From assembly GCA_030041495.1 (NCBI GenBank), contig JASHNT010000037.1, positions 1 to 42,970 on the forward strand: DNA of 42,970 nucleotides. Reading direction: 5' to 3'. How positions within the stretch are numbered: position 1 is the first letter of the stretch; each line of letters begins with the position of its first letter. Both the position numbers and the translations under genes were made by a program. Source of the stretch: Bryobacteraceae bacterium (lineage in GTDB: Bacteria; Acidobacteriota; Terriglobia; Bryobacterales; Bryobacteraceae). The notes under the pieces are model-generated. The model saw only the letters and a list, made by a program, of their open reading frames with translations. It did not search any database and was not told the DNA's origin. Of this stretch, positions 22,643-31,586 are shown one piece after another.

Positions 22643-22667
22643 GAAGTTACTCGCCCTTTATTCTTTC

Positions 22668-23267
22668 ATGTCCCCAACCGATGACGTGCGCAAGGTGGCC
22701 GAGGCCGGTTTTCCCACCCGGCACGGACACTTTAGAATCTATGCGTTTGAGACAGCCGGGGGCGAGGCCGAAGAGGCGATCGCTCTGAAGATGGGCGAAT
22801 TGGCGGGCGATCCTCCGCTGGTGCGGATTCATTCGCAATGCCTGACCGGCGATGTGTTCCACAGCCTGCGCTGCGATTGCCGAGGCCAATTGGAGCTGGC
22901 TCTGGAGGCGATCGTCAAAGAGGGACGAGGCTTGCTGATTTACGAGAATCAGGAGGGCCGCGGGATCGGACTGCTGAATAAGTTGCGCGCCTACGAGCTG
23001 CAGGATCAGGGTGCAGACACGGTGGAGGCGAATCAGAGGCTCGGGTTTGAGGCGGATCTCCGCGCGTATGCGCTGGCCGGGGCGATCCTGCGCTACTTCG
23101 GGCTCACGGCTGTGCGGCTGATGTCGAATAATCCGGAGAAAATTCAAGCGTTGGAGCGGGCGGGCGTGCGGGTCACGGAGCGGATTCCGACGATCGTTCC
23201 TCCGATCGAGTCAACCGAAGAGTATTTGCGAACCAAGCGGGACAAGCTCGGGCACCTTTTGGATTAG
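22668..23267 (+). CDS. ribA: GTP cyclohydrolase II
   Basis: About 199 residues. The enzyme opens GTP to start riboflavin synthesis. Zinc ligands are Cys58, Cys69 and Cys71 in HSQCLTGDVFHSLRCDCRGQ, followed by the GTP-binding signature YENQEGRGIGLLNKLRAYEL and RLMSNNPEKIQAL. It is a stand-alone RibA, not fused to DHBP synthase (RibB); no other rib gene is in the window. ATG at 22668 is preferred over ATG at 22641 because of the overlapping -10 element, but the longer form (208 residues) cannot be excluded. Its last codons and stop form the first unit boundary of a 47-bp tandem repeat. Confidence 0.93.
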   Translation: MSPTDDVRKVAEAGFPTRHGHFRIYAFETAGGEAEEAIALKMGELAGDPPLVRIHSQCLTGDVFHSLRCDCRGQLELALEAIVKEGRGLLIYENQEGRGIGLLNKLRAYELQDQGADTVEANQRLGFEADLRAYALAGAILRYFGLTAVRLMSNNPEKIQALERAGVRVTERIPTIVPPIESTEEYLRTKRDKLGHLLD

Positions 23268-23412
23268 TGGCGCGGCACAACGGAGCCTTCGCCCTGTGCC
23301 GCCGGTTGGATTAGTGGCGCGGCACAACGGAGCGTTCGCCCTGTGCCGCCGGTTGGATTAGTGGCGGCACAACGGAGCGTTCGCCCTGTGCCGCCGGTTG
23401 GACTAGCGGCCG
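23259..23412. repeat. Tandem array of 47-bp palindromic units
   Basis: Units start at 23259, 23306 and 23353 (47, 47 and 45 bp), with a partial fourth from 23398. Each begins TTGGATTAG, the last two codons and stop of ribA, and contains an inverted repeat of about 9 bp (GGCGGCACA / TGTGCCGCC) around a 15-nt loop. Units 2 and 3 are nearly identical; unit 1 differs by one base and unit 3 lacks a CG. It fills the gap between the convergent ribA and gap genes and probably acts as a bidirectional terminator or mRNA 3' stabiliser. Confidence 0.9.
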
Positions 23413-23424
23413 GACGACACGCAG

Positions 23425-24438
<1,014 letters not shown>

Positions 24439-24474
24439 TCAGTGTAACAAGCGATGCCGTTTTATCATCTAGAC

Positions 24475-25047
24475 ATGGTCCTTTCTGACGTCGATATCCG
24501 GCGCTACCTGGAAGAAGGCAAAATCAAGATCACGCCGGAGCTCCCCGCCGAGCAGTTGGGAAGCTGCTCCGTCGATTTCCGGCTGGGTAACGAGTTCAGC
24601 GTATTCGAACACAGCCGCCACGGGATGATCGACCTGAGGGAACGCGCGGCAATTCAAGGCTTGATGCGCACGATTGAAGTGGGCGACGGCGAGCCGTTTA
24701 TTCTTCAGCCGCATGAATTCGCGCTGGCGATCACCAAAGAGACGCTGGAGCTCGACGACGACGTGCTCGGGCGATTGGAGGGGCGCTCGAGCCTGGGGCG
24801 CATCGGCATCATCGTGCATGGGACGGCGGGATTATTCGATCCAGGCTGGATCGGACGGGCGACGCTGGAGCTCAGCAACCTGGGGCGCATGCCTGTGGCG
24901 CTATACCCCGGGATGCGGATTTGCTCGTTTACCTTCGAGCAGCTTTCCTCGCGCGTTGAGGTCCCCTATCGCAAGAAAGCCGGTAACAAATACGCGGGCC
25001 AGGACCGGCCGCTGGCGAGCAAGCTGGCGAGCGAAACCAGCAAGTAG
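24475..25047 (+). CDS. dcd: dCTP deaminase
   Basis: 190 residues of the dUTPase/dCTP deaminase fold. It converts dCTP to dUTP for thymidylate synthesis. LGSCSVDFRLGNEFSVFE, EGRSSLGRIGIIVHGTAGLF and DPGWIGRATLELSNLGRMPV are the conserved blocks; the last contains the catalytic Glu. The C-terminal KYAGQDRPLASKLASE resembles bifunctional dCTP deaminase/dUTPase tails, so dUMP could be the product; this cannot be settled by eye. The start is ATG 24475; an in-frame codon at 24454 adds seven poor residues. Divergent from gap. Confidence 0.95.
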   Translation: MVLSDVDIRRYLEEGKIKITPELPAEQLGSCSVDFRLGNEFSVFEHSRHGMIDLRERAAIQGLMRTIEVGDGEPFILQPHEFALAITKETLELDDDVLGRLEGRSSLGRIGIIVHGTAGLFDPGWIGRATLELSNLGRMPVALYPGMRICSFTFEQLSSRVEVPYRKKAGNKYAGQDRPLASKLASETSK

Positions 25048-25303
25048 CGCACGGCGGCGGGCCCCTCCTTCGATGGCGGATGCTTCCGCGATTTATCGCT
25101 GCCGCCTGACGATCATTACGCCGGCTGGCTGGAATAGTAGTTGTTGCGTGCGTTCAACCCGTCGGTGTCCGGCTCCCTGTACAGCGCGGGCCGCCCATTC
25201 CTGAAAGGTGTTGGAATCGAGCGTAGTCTAGCGGCAAAGCGTGCGGCGGCTGAAAGATCCTCGGGAGGGATTTCCTGGTGTCGGGGAGGCGGCCCATGGG
25301 GTT
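25048..25303. other. Intergenic stretch between dcd and the TonB-dependent receptor
   Basis: Roughly 310 bp lie between the convergent dcd and receptor genes. Open frames here are GC-rich shadows without recognisable products. Apart from the hairpin at 25304-25329 nothing specific is seen. Confidence 0.4.
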
Positions 25304-25329
25304 GCGGCCCTGGACTTTCGCAGGGCCGC
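25304..25329 (-). terminator. Strong hairpin after the TonB-dependent receptor gene
   Basis: GCGGCCCTG (25304-25312) and CAGGGCCGC (25321-25329) form a perfect 9-bp stem with an 8-nt loop, 27 nt downstream of the receptor stop codon. There is no T-run on the minus strand, so termination may be Rho-assisted or the hairpin may protect the mRNA end. Confidence 0.5.
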
Positions 25330-25356
25330 CCCGAAGGTTGGCTACAACTGGGAGGG

Positions 25357-28300
25357 TTAAAACTTGAATGACGCTACAACCTGGCCTTGACGCGGGAGGT
25401 TAGCGGGCGTGCCCACCGCGCCCGACGCCGCGCCGGCCGTGTTGATCCAGCCGAAGCCGGAGGCGATGGTTTCGCCCGCGGAGCAGGCGCCGACGGCGCC
25501 GGTGGCGCCATAGCAGGTAGGCGCCGTCTGTGGGCTGGTGGTGCTCGGGTTTATCAGGGTCGTGCGATTGAAGATGTTGGTGAACTCAGCCCGGACATTG
25601 AGGCTGTATTGTTCCTTGATGCGGAAGATGCGTCCCGCTCCGAAATTCTCTACCGGCCGGCGCTGCTGCCGGAAAGCGTTGTAGTATTCTGCGCCGCCGT
25701 ACTGGCCGGGAGCAGGATTGGCCCACGCCGCCGGATTCAAAACAATCGTATTCTGCGGGTTGAAGCAATGGCAGTTTAGATCGACGTTGTAAAACGGCTG
25801 CCCCGTGGGGATCTGATATTGGCCCGAAAGGAAAGTGAGGTTGGCCATCGTAGCGGTGGCGAGGGAACCCGAGTAGCCGGGGCCCGCCGCAGTGGCTGCC
25901 GGAGCCGCCAGAGGAAGTCCGCTGGCATATGCGGCGAACGCATCCAGGGTCCAGTCGCGAACGATGTACGACACGATCTTGGGCCCCCACTTCGGCAATC
26001 TGTAGTCGATGCTAAAGCGAGTCACGAAAGGTTGGTCGAACTCCCCAAGGCACTTCGCCAAGGCGTAGTCTTCGGGATCGGGAGTTCCACAGAAGCTAGT
26101 GAGCGATTTGGACCAGGTGAAGGCGAACGTGGCCTGCAGGCCGTGATAAATCCGCTGGCTGGCTGTCGTTTGCAGAGAGTTGTACCAGGTCTCGCCAAGA
26201 GGCGCTTCAATCACGGAGGGATTCGAGTTGAACTGCGGGAACGGCCTCAGAGACTGCGCCACGGAAGCGGTTAGCGGGAAGCCGGCGAACGGAATTTTAC
26301 CCTCGAAGGGTCCCGCGCCGGGCGAACCGACCTGCGATAGAAGCATCGCCAGATCCGCTGGATTGCTGAGGCTCAGCCCGTACTGGCTCAGCAGTTGCGG
26401 GCTGAGGTAATTGTAGACCACCATTTGGCCGCTTGAGTCGTTATAGGTCGGCCACCAGACTCCGCGGTTGCCGACATACGCCGCGTCGACCACTAGATCG
26501 CGAGTGAGTTCACGCTGGACGGTGAAACTGTATTGGTACTGCCGCGCCGGCCTTCCGGCGTTCTGATCCATGTACTGCGGGGCGGCGCCGGGAACGACTC
26601 CACCGATCGGATAGTAGCCGGGGCTCAAATTCGGCCATGCGATCTGCGCGGCCGTGAGAGGCTGGCCATTGATCGTCACGCCCTGGCCCCAGGTCATGAT
26701 CCCCTGACCGGGAACGGTAGGGCCGAAGGGATTGCTGGCCCCGGAGTTGCCGGAGACGCCGCCGAACAGAGCGCCCGCGCCTACGCCGGAGTAGACGATG
26801 CCGAAGCCGCCGCGAAGCACTGTCTTCGGTTCAACCTGATAGGCGAAACCAAGGCGCGGCCCGAACGCAAAAGGATAGTTGTGCGCGAACTGGCAGTTAC
26901 AGGTAGCCTGGTAAATCGTCGCCCCGGGATGGCCTCCGGCGCTGGGGTTGGCGAGAGTCTCGTCTAAATCCGGGGAACGGCCGTACTGCTCCTTATAATA
27001 CGTCGAGTAGTCATAGCGAAGGCCGTAGTCCAAGGTGAATTTTCGCGTGATCTTCCAGCTATCCTGCGCGTACATTCCCAATTGATATTTTCCATAGCGA
27101 GCATCGTAGGACGGATCGATATTGACATGGTCTACCGAGCCCAACAGGAAGCTGGCGTAGGGAAAGCCCAGGCTGTAGGCTCCGATCGCGGAGGAGGCCG
27201 CTCCATTCGAAATTGTCGCAGCGTAGGGATCGGCGGTCTCCGCGGCGGAGAAAGCGAACTGTTCCGAGGGGACGCCGGTCTCATAAAATCCTTCGAAGTT
27301 CAGGGTTCCACCGAATTTGTAGGTGTGATTGCCCTTGACCCAGGTCAAGCTGGCAATATTGTTGAAATTCGAAAAAAGGTCGTCAGCGCGGGATGGAGGG
27401 CCGAGCGTCGTGGCGCCGCCGCCAAGGGTATTGAGGAGGCCGGTAACGTCGGGGAACGTCGTCAGGCCGGTGAACGCCTGGCTGCAGAGATCCACGCTGG
27501 AGCAGGGATTGTAATGGGGAGTAACGGACGGGCGCCCCAGGTCGTCACGGTTGAAGCCGACGCCTAAATGCAACAGCAGCGTCGGTGTAAGGGTACGATC
27601 GTAGTTCAGTCGCTCGGCCTGAGAGTAGATTCCCGCGCCGAAGGTGCCGGAAATGGGTTGAGGCAAGCCATCCTCGCCATAGCAGGTAAGACAGTAGCTG
27701 CCGGTGCGGCTCCAGTAGAAGGAAACCTTGTCTTTGGCTCCGATGTTCTGGTCCAGTTTGAGCGATGGAATGAAGGTCGACCGATGCGTATACTCGGTGT
27801 TCTGGTAGTTGTTGATGACTGAATTGACATTGCAGGTGCCGCCCGCAATGCAGACCGGCGAGGGATACAGGGCCTGCATCGCCAGAGAAACCTTGTCCAG
27901 GCGGGTAGGCGGGATCAGATTGCCGTTGAACGGAGTCGTGACAATTTGTCCATTCGGCGCTACTTGCCGCGTGAGCGGATCGAAAATCTCATTCGCGAAC
28001 ACGGTGTTTCCCATCGGATCGGTTCCCAGGTTTTTGTTACCCGCAGCCGTGATTGCGCTGGCGAAGTTGCCGCTCTGATACGCCGACGTGGGCACTGAAA
28101 TCGGGCTTGGCAACACATAATTATCCTGAATGAAGTTCTCCCAGCCGAAAAAGAAAAACGTCTTGTTGCGGCCATTGTAGACTTTGGGGATCCACACCGG
28201 ACCGCCCACGGTAAAGCCATAGTCGTTGCGCGTGTTTTCAGGGCGGGTCAATTGGCCCTCGCCGTTATTGGTGAACGGCACTCCGCCGTTCAAATCCGCA

Positions 28301-29082
28301 TTCTGTAGATACTCGTAAAGGCTGCCATGAAACTCGTTGGTGCCCGACTTCATCACCATGTTCACCACCGTGCCGCCGGTTTGCCCGAACTCGGCCGAGT
28401 AGTTGCTGGTCTGATAGGTTAGCTCCCCGATGGAGTCCTGACCGGGCGCGTTTTCCTGCTGGGATTCCTGCGCCATGATGTTGGTGTTATCCATGCCGTC
28501 GACCAGCGCTGTCTCCGTCGCGTAAGGGTTGCCGTTGATATGGACGGTCAATCCAAGCGCATTGAAGTTCGGCCCGACTGCCAGCGCCCCAGGTAGAAGC
28601 GACGCTGACGCATACGGGTTGCGAACGCCGGAATTGTCTCCGCCGACTTGGAGCAGCGGCAATTGGTCCATCGCGGCCGTGGAGACCGTCTGGCTTAATT
28701 CGCCGCTTTCGGTCTTGAGCATGCTAGCTTCCGTGGTGACGGTCACCGACTCAGCGGTGTTGCCCACTTCGAGCGCGGCGTCGACGCGAATGGTCTGGGC
28801 ATTCTGCACCACAAGGCTCGACCGGACAAATTTCTTGAAGCCAGGCGCGCTGATATCCAACTCATAGGTTCCGGCGGGCAAATCCGTCAGCGTGTAGTTC
28901 CCGGTGCTGGAACTCGCTACTGGAAACTTCGCATTGGTGTCGGTGTTGCGGGCCTCGATCGCGGCGGCGGCCACGACGGCCCCAGCGGGATCGGAAACTG
29001 TGCCGGTAATCGTGCCGCCGGTTTGAGCCAAAGCAGCACCTGAAATCAAGAACAAGCTGAATACAACAGCTCGAAAACGCAT
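25357..29082 (-). CDS. Oar-like TonB-dependent receptor
   Basis: A 1241-residue outer-membrane protein. Signal peptide RAVVFSLFLISGAALAQ, then a carboxypeptidase-regulatory-like beta-sandwich (TGTVSDPAGAVVAAAAIEAR, residues ~20-105), a plug region (LVDGMDNTNIMAQ, YQTSNYSAEFGQTGGTVVNM) and a ~22-strand barrel ending in the aromatic VVASFKF expected for outer-membrane insertion. This architecture is highly expanded in Acidobacteria, where the receptors are thought to import polysaccharide fragments or metal chelates; the substrate is unknown. There is no adjacent SusD-like gene. A good promoter (29174-29202) and a two-hairpin leader precede it, so it can be expressed apart from the ABC genes upstream. 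Confidence 0.95.
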   Translation of the reverse strand: MRFRAVVFSLFLISGAALAQTGGTITGTVSDPAGAVVAAAAIEARNTDTNAKFPVASSSTGNYTLTDLPAGTYELDISAPGFKKFVRSSLVVQNAQTIRVDAALEVGNTAESVTVTTEASMLKTESGELSQTVSTAAMDQLPLLQVGGDNSGVRNPYASASLLPGALAVGPNFNALGLTVHINGNPYATETALVDGMDNTNIMAQESQQENAPGQDSIGELTYQTSNYSAEFGQTGGTVVNMVMKSGTNEFHGSLYEYLQNADLNGGVPFTNNGEGQLTRPENTRNDYGFTVGGPVWIPKVYNGRNKTFFFFGWENFIQDNYVLPSPISVPTSAYQSGNFASAITAAGNKNLGTDPMGNTVFANEIFDPLTRQVAPNGQIVTTPFNGNLIPPTRLDKVSLAMQALYPSPVCIAGGTCNVNSVINNYQNTEYTHRSTFIPSLKLDQNIGAKDKVSFYWSRTGSYCLTCYGEDGLPQPISGTFGAGIYSQAERLNYDRTLTPTLLLHLGVGFNRDDLGRPSVTPHYNPCSSVDLCSQAFTGLTTFPDVTGLLNTLGGGATTLGPPSRADDLFSNFNNIASLTWVKGNHTYKFGGTLNFEGFYETGVPSEQFAFSAAETADPYAATISNGAASSAIGAYSLGFPYASFLLGSVDHVNIDPSYDARYGKYQLGMYAQDSWKITRKFTLDYGLRYDYSTYYKEQYGRSPDLDETLANPSAGGHPGATIYQATCNCQFAHNYPFAFGPRLGFAYQVEPKTVLRGGFGIVYSGVGAGALFGGVSGNSGASNPFGPTVPGQGIMTWGQGVTINGQPLTAAQIAWPNLSPGYYPIGGVVPGAAPQYMDQNAGRPARQYQYSFTVQRELTRDLVVDAAYVGNRGVWWPTYNDSSGQMVVYNYLSPQLLSQYGLSLSNPADLAMLLSQVGSPGAGPFEGKIPFAGFPLTASVAQSLRPFPQFNSNPSVIEAPLGETWYNSLQTTASQRIYHGLQATFAFTWSKSLTSFCGTPDPEDYALAKCLGEFDQPFVTRFSIDYRLPKWGPKIVSYIVRDWTLDAFAAYASGLPLAAPAATAAGPGYSGSLATATMANLTFLSGQYQIPTGQPFYNVDLNCHCFNPQNTIVLNPAAWANPAPGQYGGAEYYNAFRQQRRPVENFGAGRIFRIKEQYSLNVRAEFTNIFNRTTLINPSTTSPQTAPTCYGATGAVGACSAGETIASGFGWINTAGAASGAVGTPANLPRQGQVVASFKF

Positions 29083-29102
29083 CTCGTCCCCCTTTGGGAT
29101 AA

Positions 29103-29160
29103 TTCACCCTTAAAGCGGGTGAACTCGCGGGACCTTCGCCTTTGTTCGGCGAGTCCGCAA
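29103..29160 (-). promoter_or_regulatory. Two-hairpin 5' leader of the TonB-dependent receptor
   Basis: TTCACCC (29103-29109) and GGGTGAA (29117-29123) make a 7-bp stem. A second hairpin follows at about 29125-29156, with inner arms TCGCC/GGCGA and an outer GCGG-AC/GT-CCGC stem with a bulge. Both lie between the predicted transcription start near 29167 and the ATG at 29082, with the ribosome-binding site (GGGGGACGAG) just after. No known riboswitch class is recognised. Confidence 0.5.
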
Positions 29161-29173
29161 ACTGACCGTGTCG

Positions 29174-29202
29174 ATTCTATTACTGCGGACTGCTTGTGTC
29201 GA
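29174..29202 (-). promoter_or_regulatory. Sigma-70-type promoter of the TonB-dependent receptor
   Basis: Read on the minus strand, TCGACA (29202-29197) and TAGAAT (29179-29174) are separated by exactly 17 bp and each matches consensus at five of six positions. This is the best promoter visible in the window and predicts a leader of about 85 nt. Confidence 0.7.
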
Positions 29203-29257
29203 GTAGAGTTCTATTGATTTCGTCTATCAACTGATATGATATTGGCTGGCGCGAGGA

Positions 29258-30037
29258 TCAGGCGCCGAGCGGTTTTGAGCCGATGGGGTGGGATATCGGC
29301 TCGTCGCGCTCCACTTTGCCATCGCGGATGTGGATGATGCGATGGGCGTGGAGAGCGATGTCGTGCTCGTGCGTCACCAGGACGATGGTATTGCCGCGCT
29401 GGTGCAGCCGGGCGAACAGCGCCATGATTTCGTTGCCGGTGGCGGTGTCGAGCGCGCCGGTGGGTTCGTCGGCCAGAAGGATAGACGGGTTGTTCACCAA
29501 AGCCCGGGCCACGGCGACGCGCTGGCGCTGGCCTCCGGAAAGCTCGCTGGGCTTGTGGTTCATGCGCTCGGCCAGGTCCACTTCGCGTAGAGCGAGTTTG
29601 GCGCGTTCGGCGCGCTCCTTGGCCGGGATGCCCGAGTAAATCAGCGGCAGCTCGACATTGTGCAGCGCGCTGGCGCGAGCCAGCAGGTTGAAGGTCTGGA
29701 AAACGAAGCCGATTTCCTTATTGCGGATGTGCGCCAGCTCATCATCGTTCATGTCGCTGACCAGCTTGCCGTTCAAATAGTACAGGCCCGAAGTGGGCGT
29801 ATCCAGGCATCCAACCAGATTCATCAGCGTGGATTTCCCCGAGCCGGAAGGCCCCATGATCGCCACGTATTCGCCCCTGCGGATCTCGATATCGACGCCG
29901 GAGACCGCGTGAATGGTCTGGTCGCCCATCACGTAGGTCTTCATCAAGTCCCAGGTGCGGATGATGATGCCGTTGCGGCGGAGCTGTTCGCCGCGCCCGG
30001 CCTTATCCACTTTGTCCATGACCGCCGTGTTGGCCAT
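29258..30037 (-). CDS. MacB/LolD-type ABC transporter ATPase
   Basis: 259 residues. Walker [14 protein letters not shown]-loop FVFQTFNLL, signature [15 protein letters not shown], Walker [14 protein letters not shown] and H-loop LVTHEHD. The combination matches ATPases of MacAB/LolCDE-type machines that drive export or lipoprotein release rather than import. About 30 extra N-terminal residues precede the domain. It starts 6 nt after the adaptor gene, so the two are co-transcribed. No FtsX/MacB-type permease follows; the next gene is the TonB-dependent receptor. The membrane partner must be encoded elsewhere, possibly one of the orphan permeases typical of this phylum. Confidence 0.93.
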   Translation of the reverse strand: MANTAVMDKVDKAGRGEQLRRNGIIIRTWDLMKTYVMGDQTIHAVSGVDIEIRRGEYVAIMGPSGSGKSTLMNLVGCLDTPTSGLYYLNGKLVSDMNDDELAHIRNKEIGFVFQTFNLLARASALHNVELPLIYSGIPAKERAERAKLALREVDLAERMNHKPSELSGGQRQRVAVARALVNNPSILLADEPTGALDTATGNEIMALFARLHQRGNTIVLVTHEHDIALHAHRIIHIRDGKVERDEPISHPIGSKPLGA

Positions 30038-30043
30038 CCCGGG

Positions 30044-31468
30044 TCAGCTCTTGGTATCCGTGTCTGAGACAGTTTGGATGGTGTTGTCGACCTTGACGCG
30101 GGCGTTGTTGCGCATGCTGCGAATAGCCTTGTAACTGCCGATGACGATGGTCTGGTCGGGTTGCAGGCCGTTCAGCACCTCGATATCGGTGGCGCCGGCG
30201 ATGCCAGTGTCGACCTTGACGAATTGCGCGTGGTCGCCTTGCACCACGAAGACTCCCTGAATTTCTTCGCGGCGCGCTTGTTCTTCGGCCGGATCCAGAG
30301 GTTTGTTGGGATCGGCGTTTTGTTGTTGTTCCAGGTCGCCCTTGGTGCGGACGGTTAACGCCTGGATGGGGATGGCCAGCACGTTACGGCGCGTGGCGGT
30401 GGTGATCTTGGCGGTCGCGGAAAGGCCCGGACGGATGTCCTCGGGCGGATGGTCCAGCGCGATGGTCACCTTGAAGTCCTTGGCTTCCTGGGTCGAGGTC
30501 GCGCTCTGTGAAGCGGACAAACCGGAGGAGCGCACGATGGCGGTATCGCCGATCTGAATCACTTTGCCGGTGAACGTCTGGTTGGGAATCGCCTCAATGG
30601 TGACCTCGGCGGGCTGGTCCAGCGCCACGTTGACGATGTCGGTCTCATCCACGTCCACTTCTGCGGTGATCAGCGACATGTCGGCGATGGTCATGATGGT
30701 GGAGCCGGACGAATTCTGGACGCCTTGCACCACGGTCTCGCCGACGCGCACCGGCAGGTCGGTGACGACGCCATCCAGCGGAGCCGTCACATCGTAGCGC
30801 TCGAGCACGTTATCCAGCCGCTTCAGATTAGCCTGCGCCTGCACCACCTGCCTCTGCGAGGCGGTCAACTGAGCCACGTTCTGCACCCGCTGCGACTGCG
30901 ACTGCGCCAAGCGGGCTTGATTCTCGTTGACACTGGCCAGCGCCGATTCATAGTCGGCCTTCTTTTGATCGTAGTCCTGCTTGGCGACCAGTTTGTCCTT
31001 GTACATCTGCTCGTACCGAGTCAGATAATCTTTGGCGCGAACCAGCTCATTCTGGTAGCGATCGAGGGTGGCTTGTTGGGTTTTGATCGCGTCGTCCTGG
31101 GCTTTGATGGCAGCTTGTGCCGCATCCACGTTGGCCTGGGTAGACGCGATGGTCGCCTTCTGCGCGGCAACGTCGGCGTCGGCCTGGGTATTTTCGATGC
31201 GCGCAACCACCTGATTCTTCTTTACGCGGTCTCCCTCCTTGACGTAGATGGCCGTAAGGGGGCCCATGGCGTTCGCGCCTAAGTTAATGTAATTCTTTGG
31301 CTTAATCTCGCCGGATGCGGTGACGACGGCATTCAGGTCCTGCCGCTCCACCAAGCCGGTTTGCACGGTCACCAAATTGCGCTGGCTCCAGCGCTTTGTG
31401 CCCACAACTCCGCCGGCGATCACCGTGATCGTAAGCACACCAAGACCGATCTTTCCTGCTGTAGTCAC
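30044..31468 (-). CDS. MacA/HlyD-type periplasmic adaptor protein
   Basis: A 474-residue membrane-fusion protein. An N-terminal anchor helix (KIGLGVLTITVIAGGVVGTK) is followed by the half-lipoyl segment VTASGEIKPKNYINLGA, a long coiled-coil hairpin (about 90-210, Gln/Ala-rich), the second half DVTAPLDGVVTDLPVRVGETV, and beta-barrel and membrane-proximal domains ending near 460. It bridges an inner-membrane ABC transporter to an outer-membrane channel. GTG at 31468; no strong ribosome-binding site. First gene of a pair with the MacB-like ATPase. No TolC-like gene is in the window. Confidence 0.93.
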   Translation of the reverse strand: MTTAGKIGLGVLTITVIAGGVVGTKRWSQRNLVTVQTGLVERQDLNAVVTASGEIKPKNYINLGANAMGPLTAIYVKEGDRVKKNQVVARIENTQADADVAAQKATIASTQANVDAAQAAIKAQDDAIKTQQATLDRYQNELVRAKDYLTRYEQMYKDKLVAKQDYDQKKADYESALASVNENQARLAQSQSQRVQNVAQLTASQRQVVQAQANLKRLDNVLERYDVTAPLDGVVTDLPVRVGETVVQGVQNSSGSTIMTIADMSLITAEVDVDETDIVNVALDQPAEVTIEAIPNQTFTGKVIQIGDTAIVRSSGLSASQSATSTQEAKDFKVTIALDHPPEDIRPGLSATAKITTATRRNVLAIPIQALTVRTKGDLEQQQNADPNKPLDPAEEQARREEIQGVFVVQGDHAQFVKVDTGIAGATDIEVLNGLQPDQTIVIGSYKAIRSMRNNARVKVDNTIQTVSDTDTKS

Positions 31469-31586
31469 CTATTTACAGTCTCCCAATAATGCCACGACGC
31501 AAACCTTAGCCCAAAAGTTCCGCAGTTGCTTCGATTCCGGTAATATTCAATTGTCGCAGAAAAAGCGGCTCGCTGTCACCCCGGCC

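Noticed and set aside
25304-25329. Classical Rho-independent terminator
   Set aside because: The stem is good but no T-run follows on either strand, so it is listed only as a hairpin-type terminator with modest confidence.
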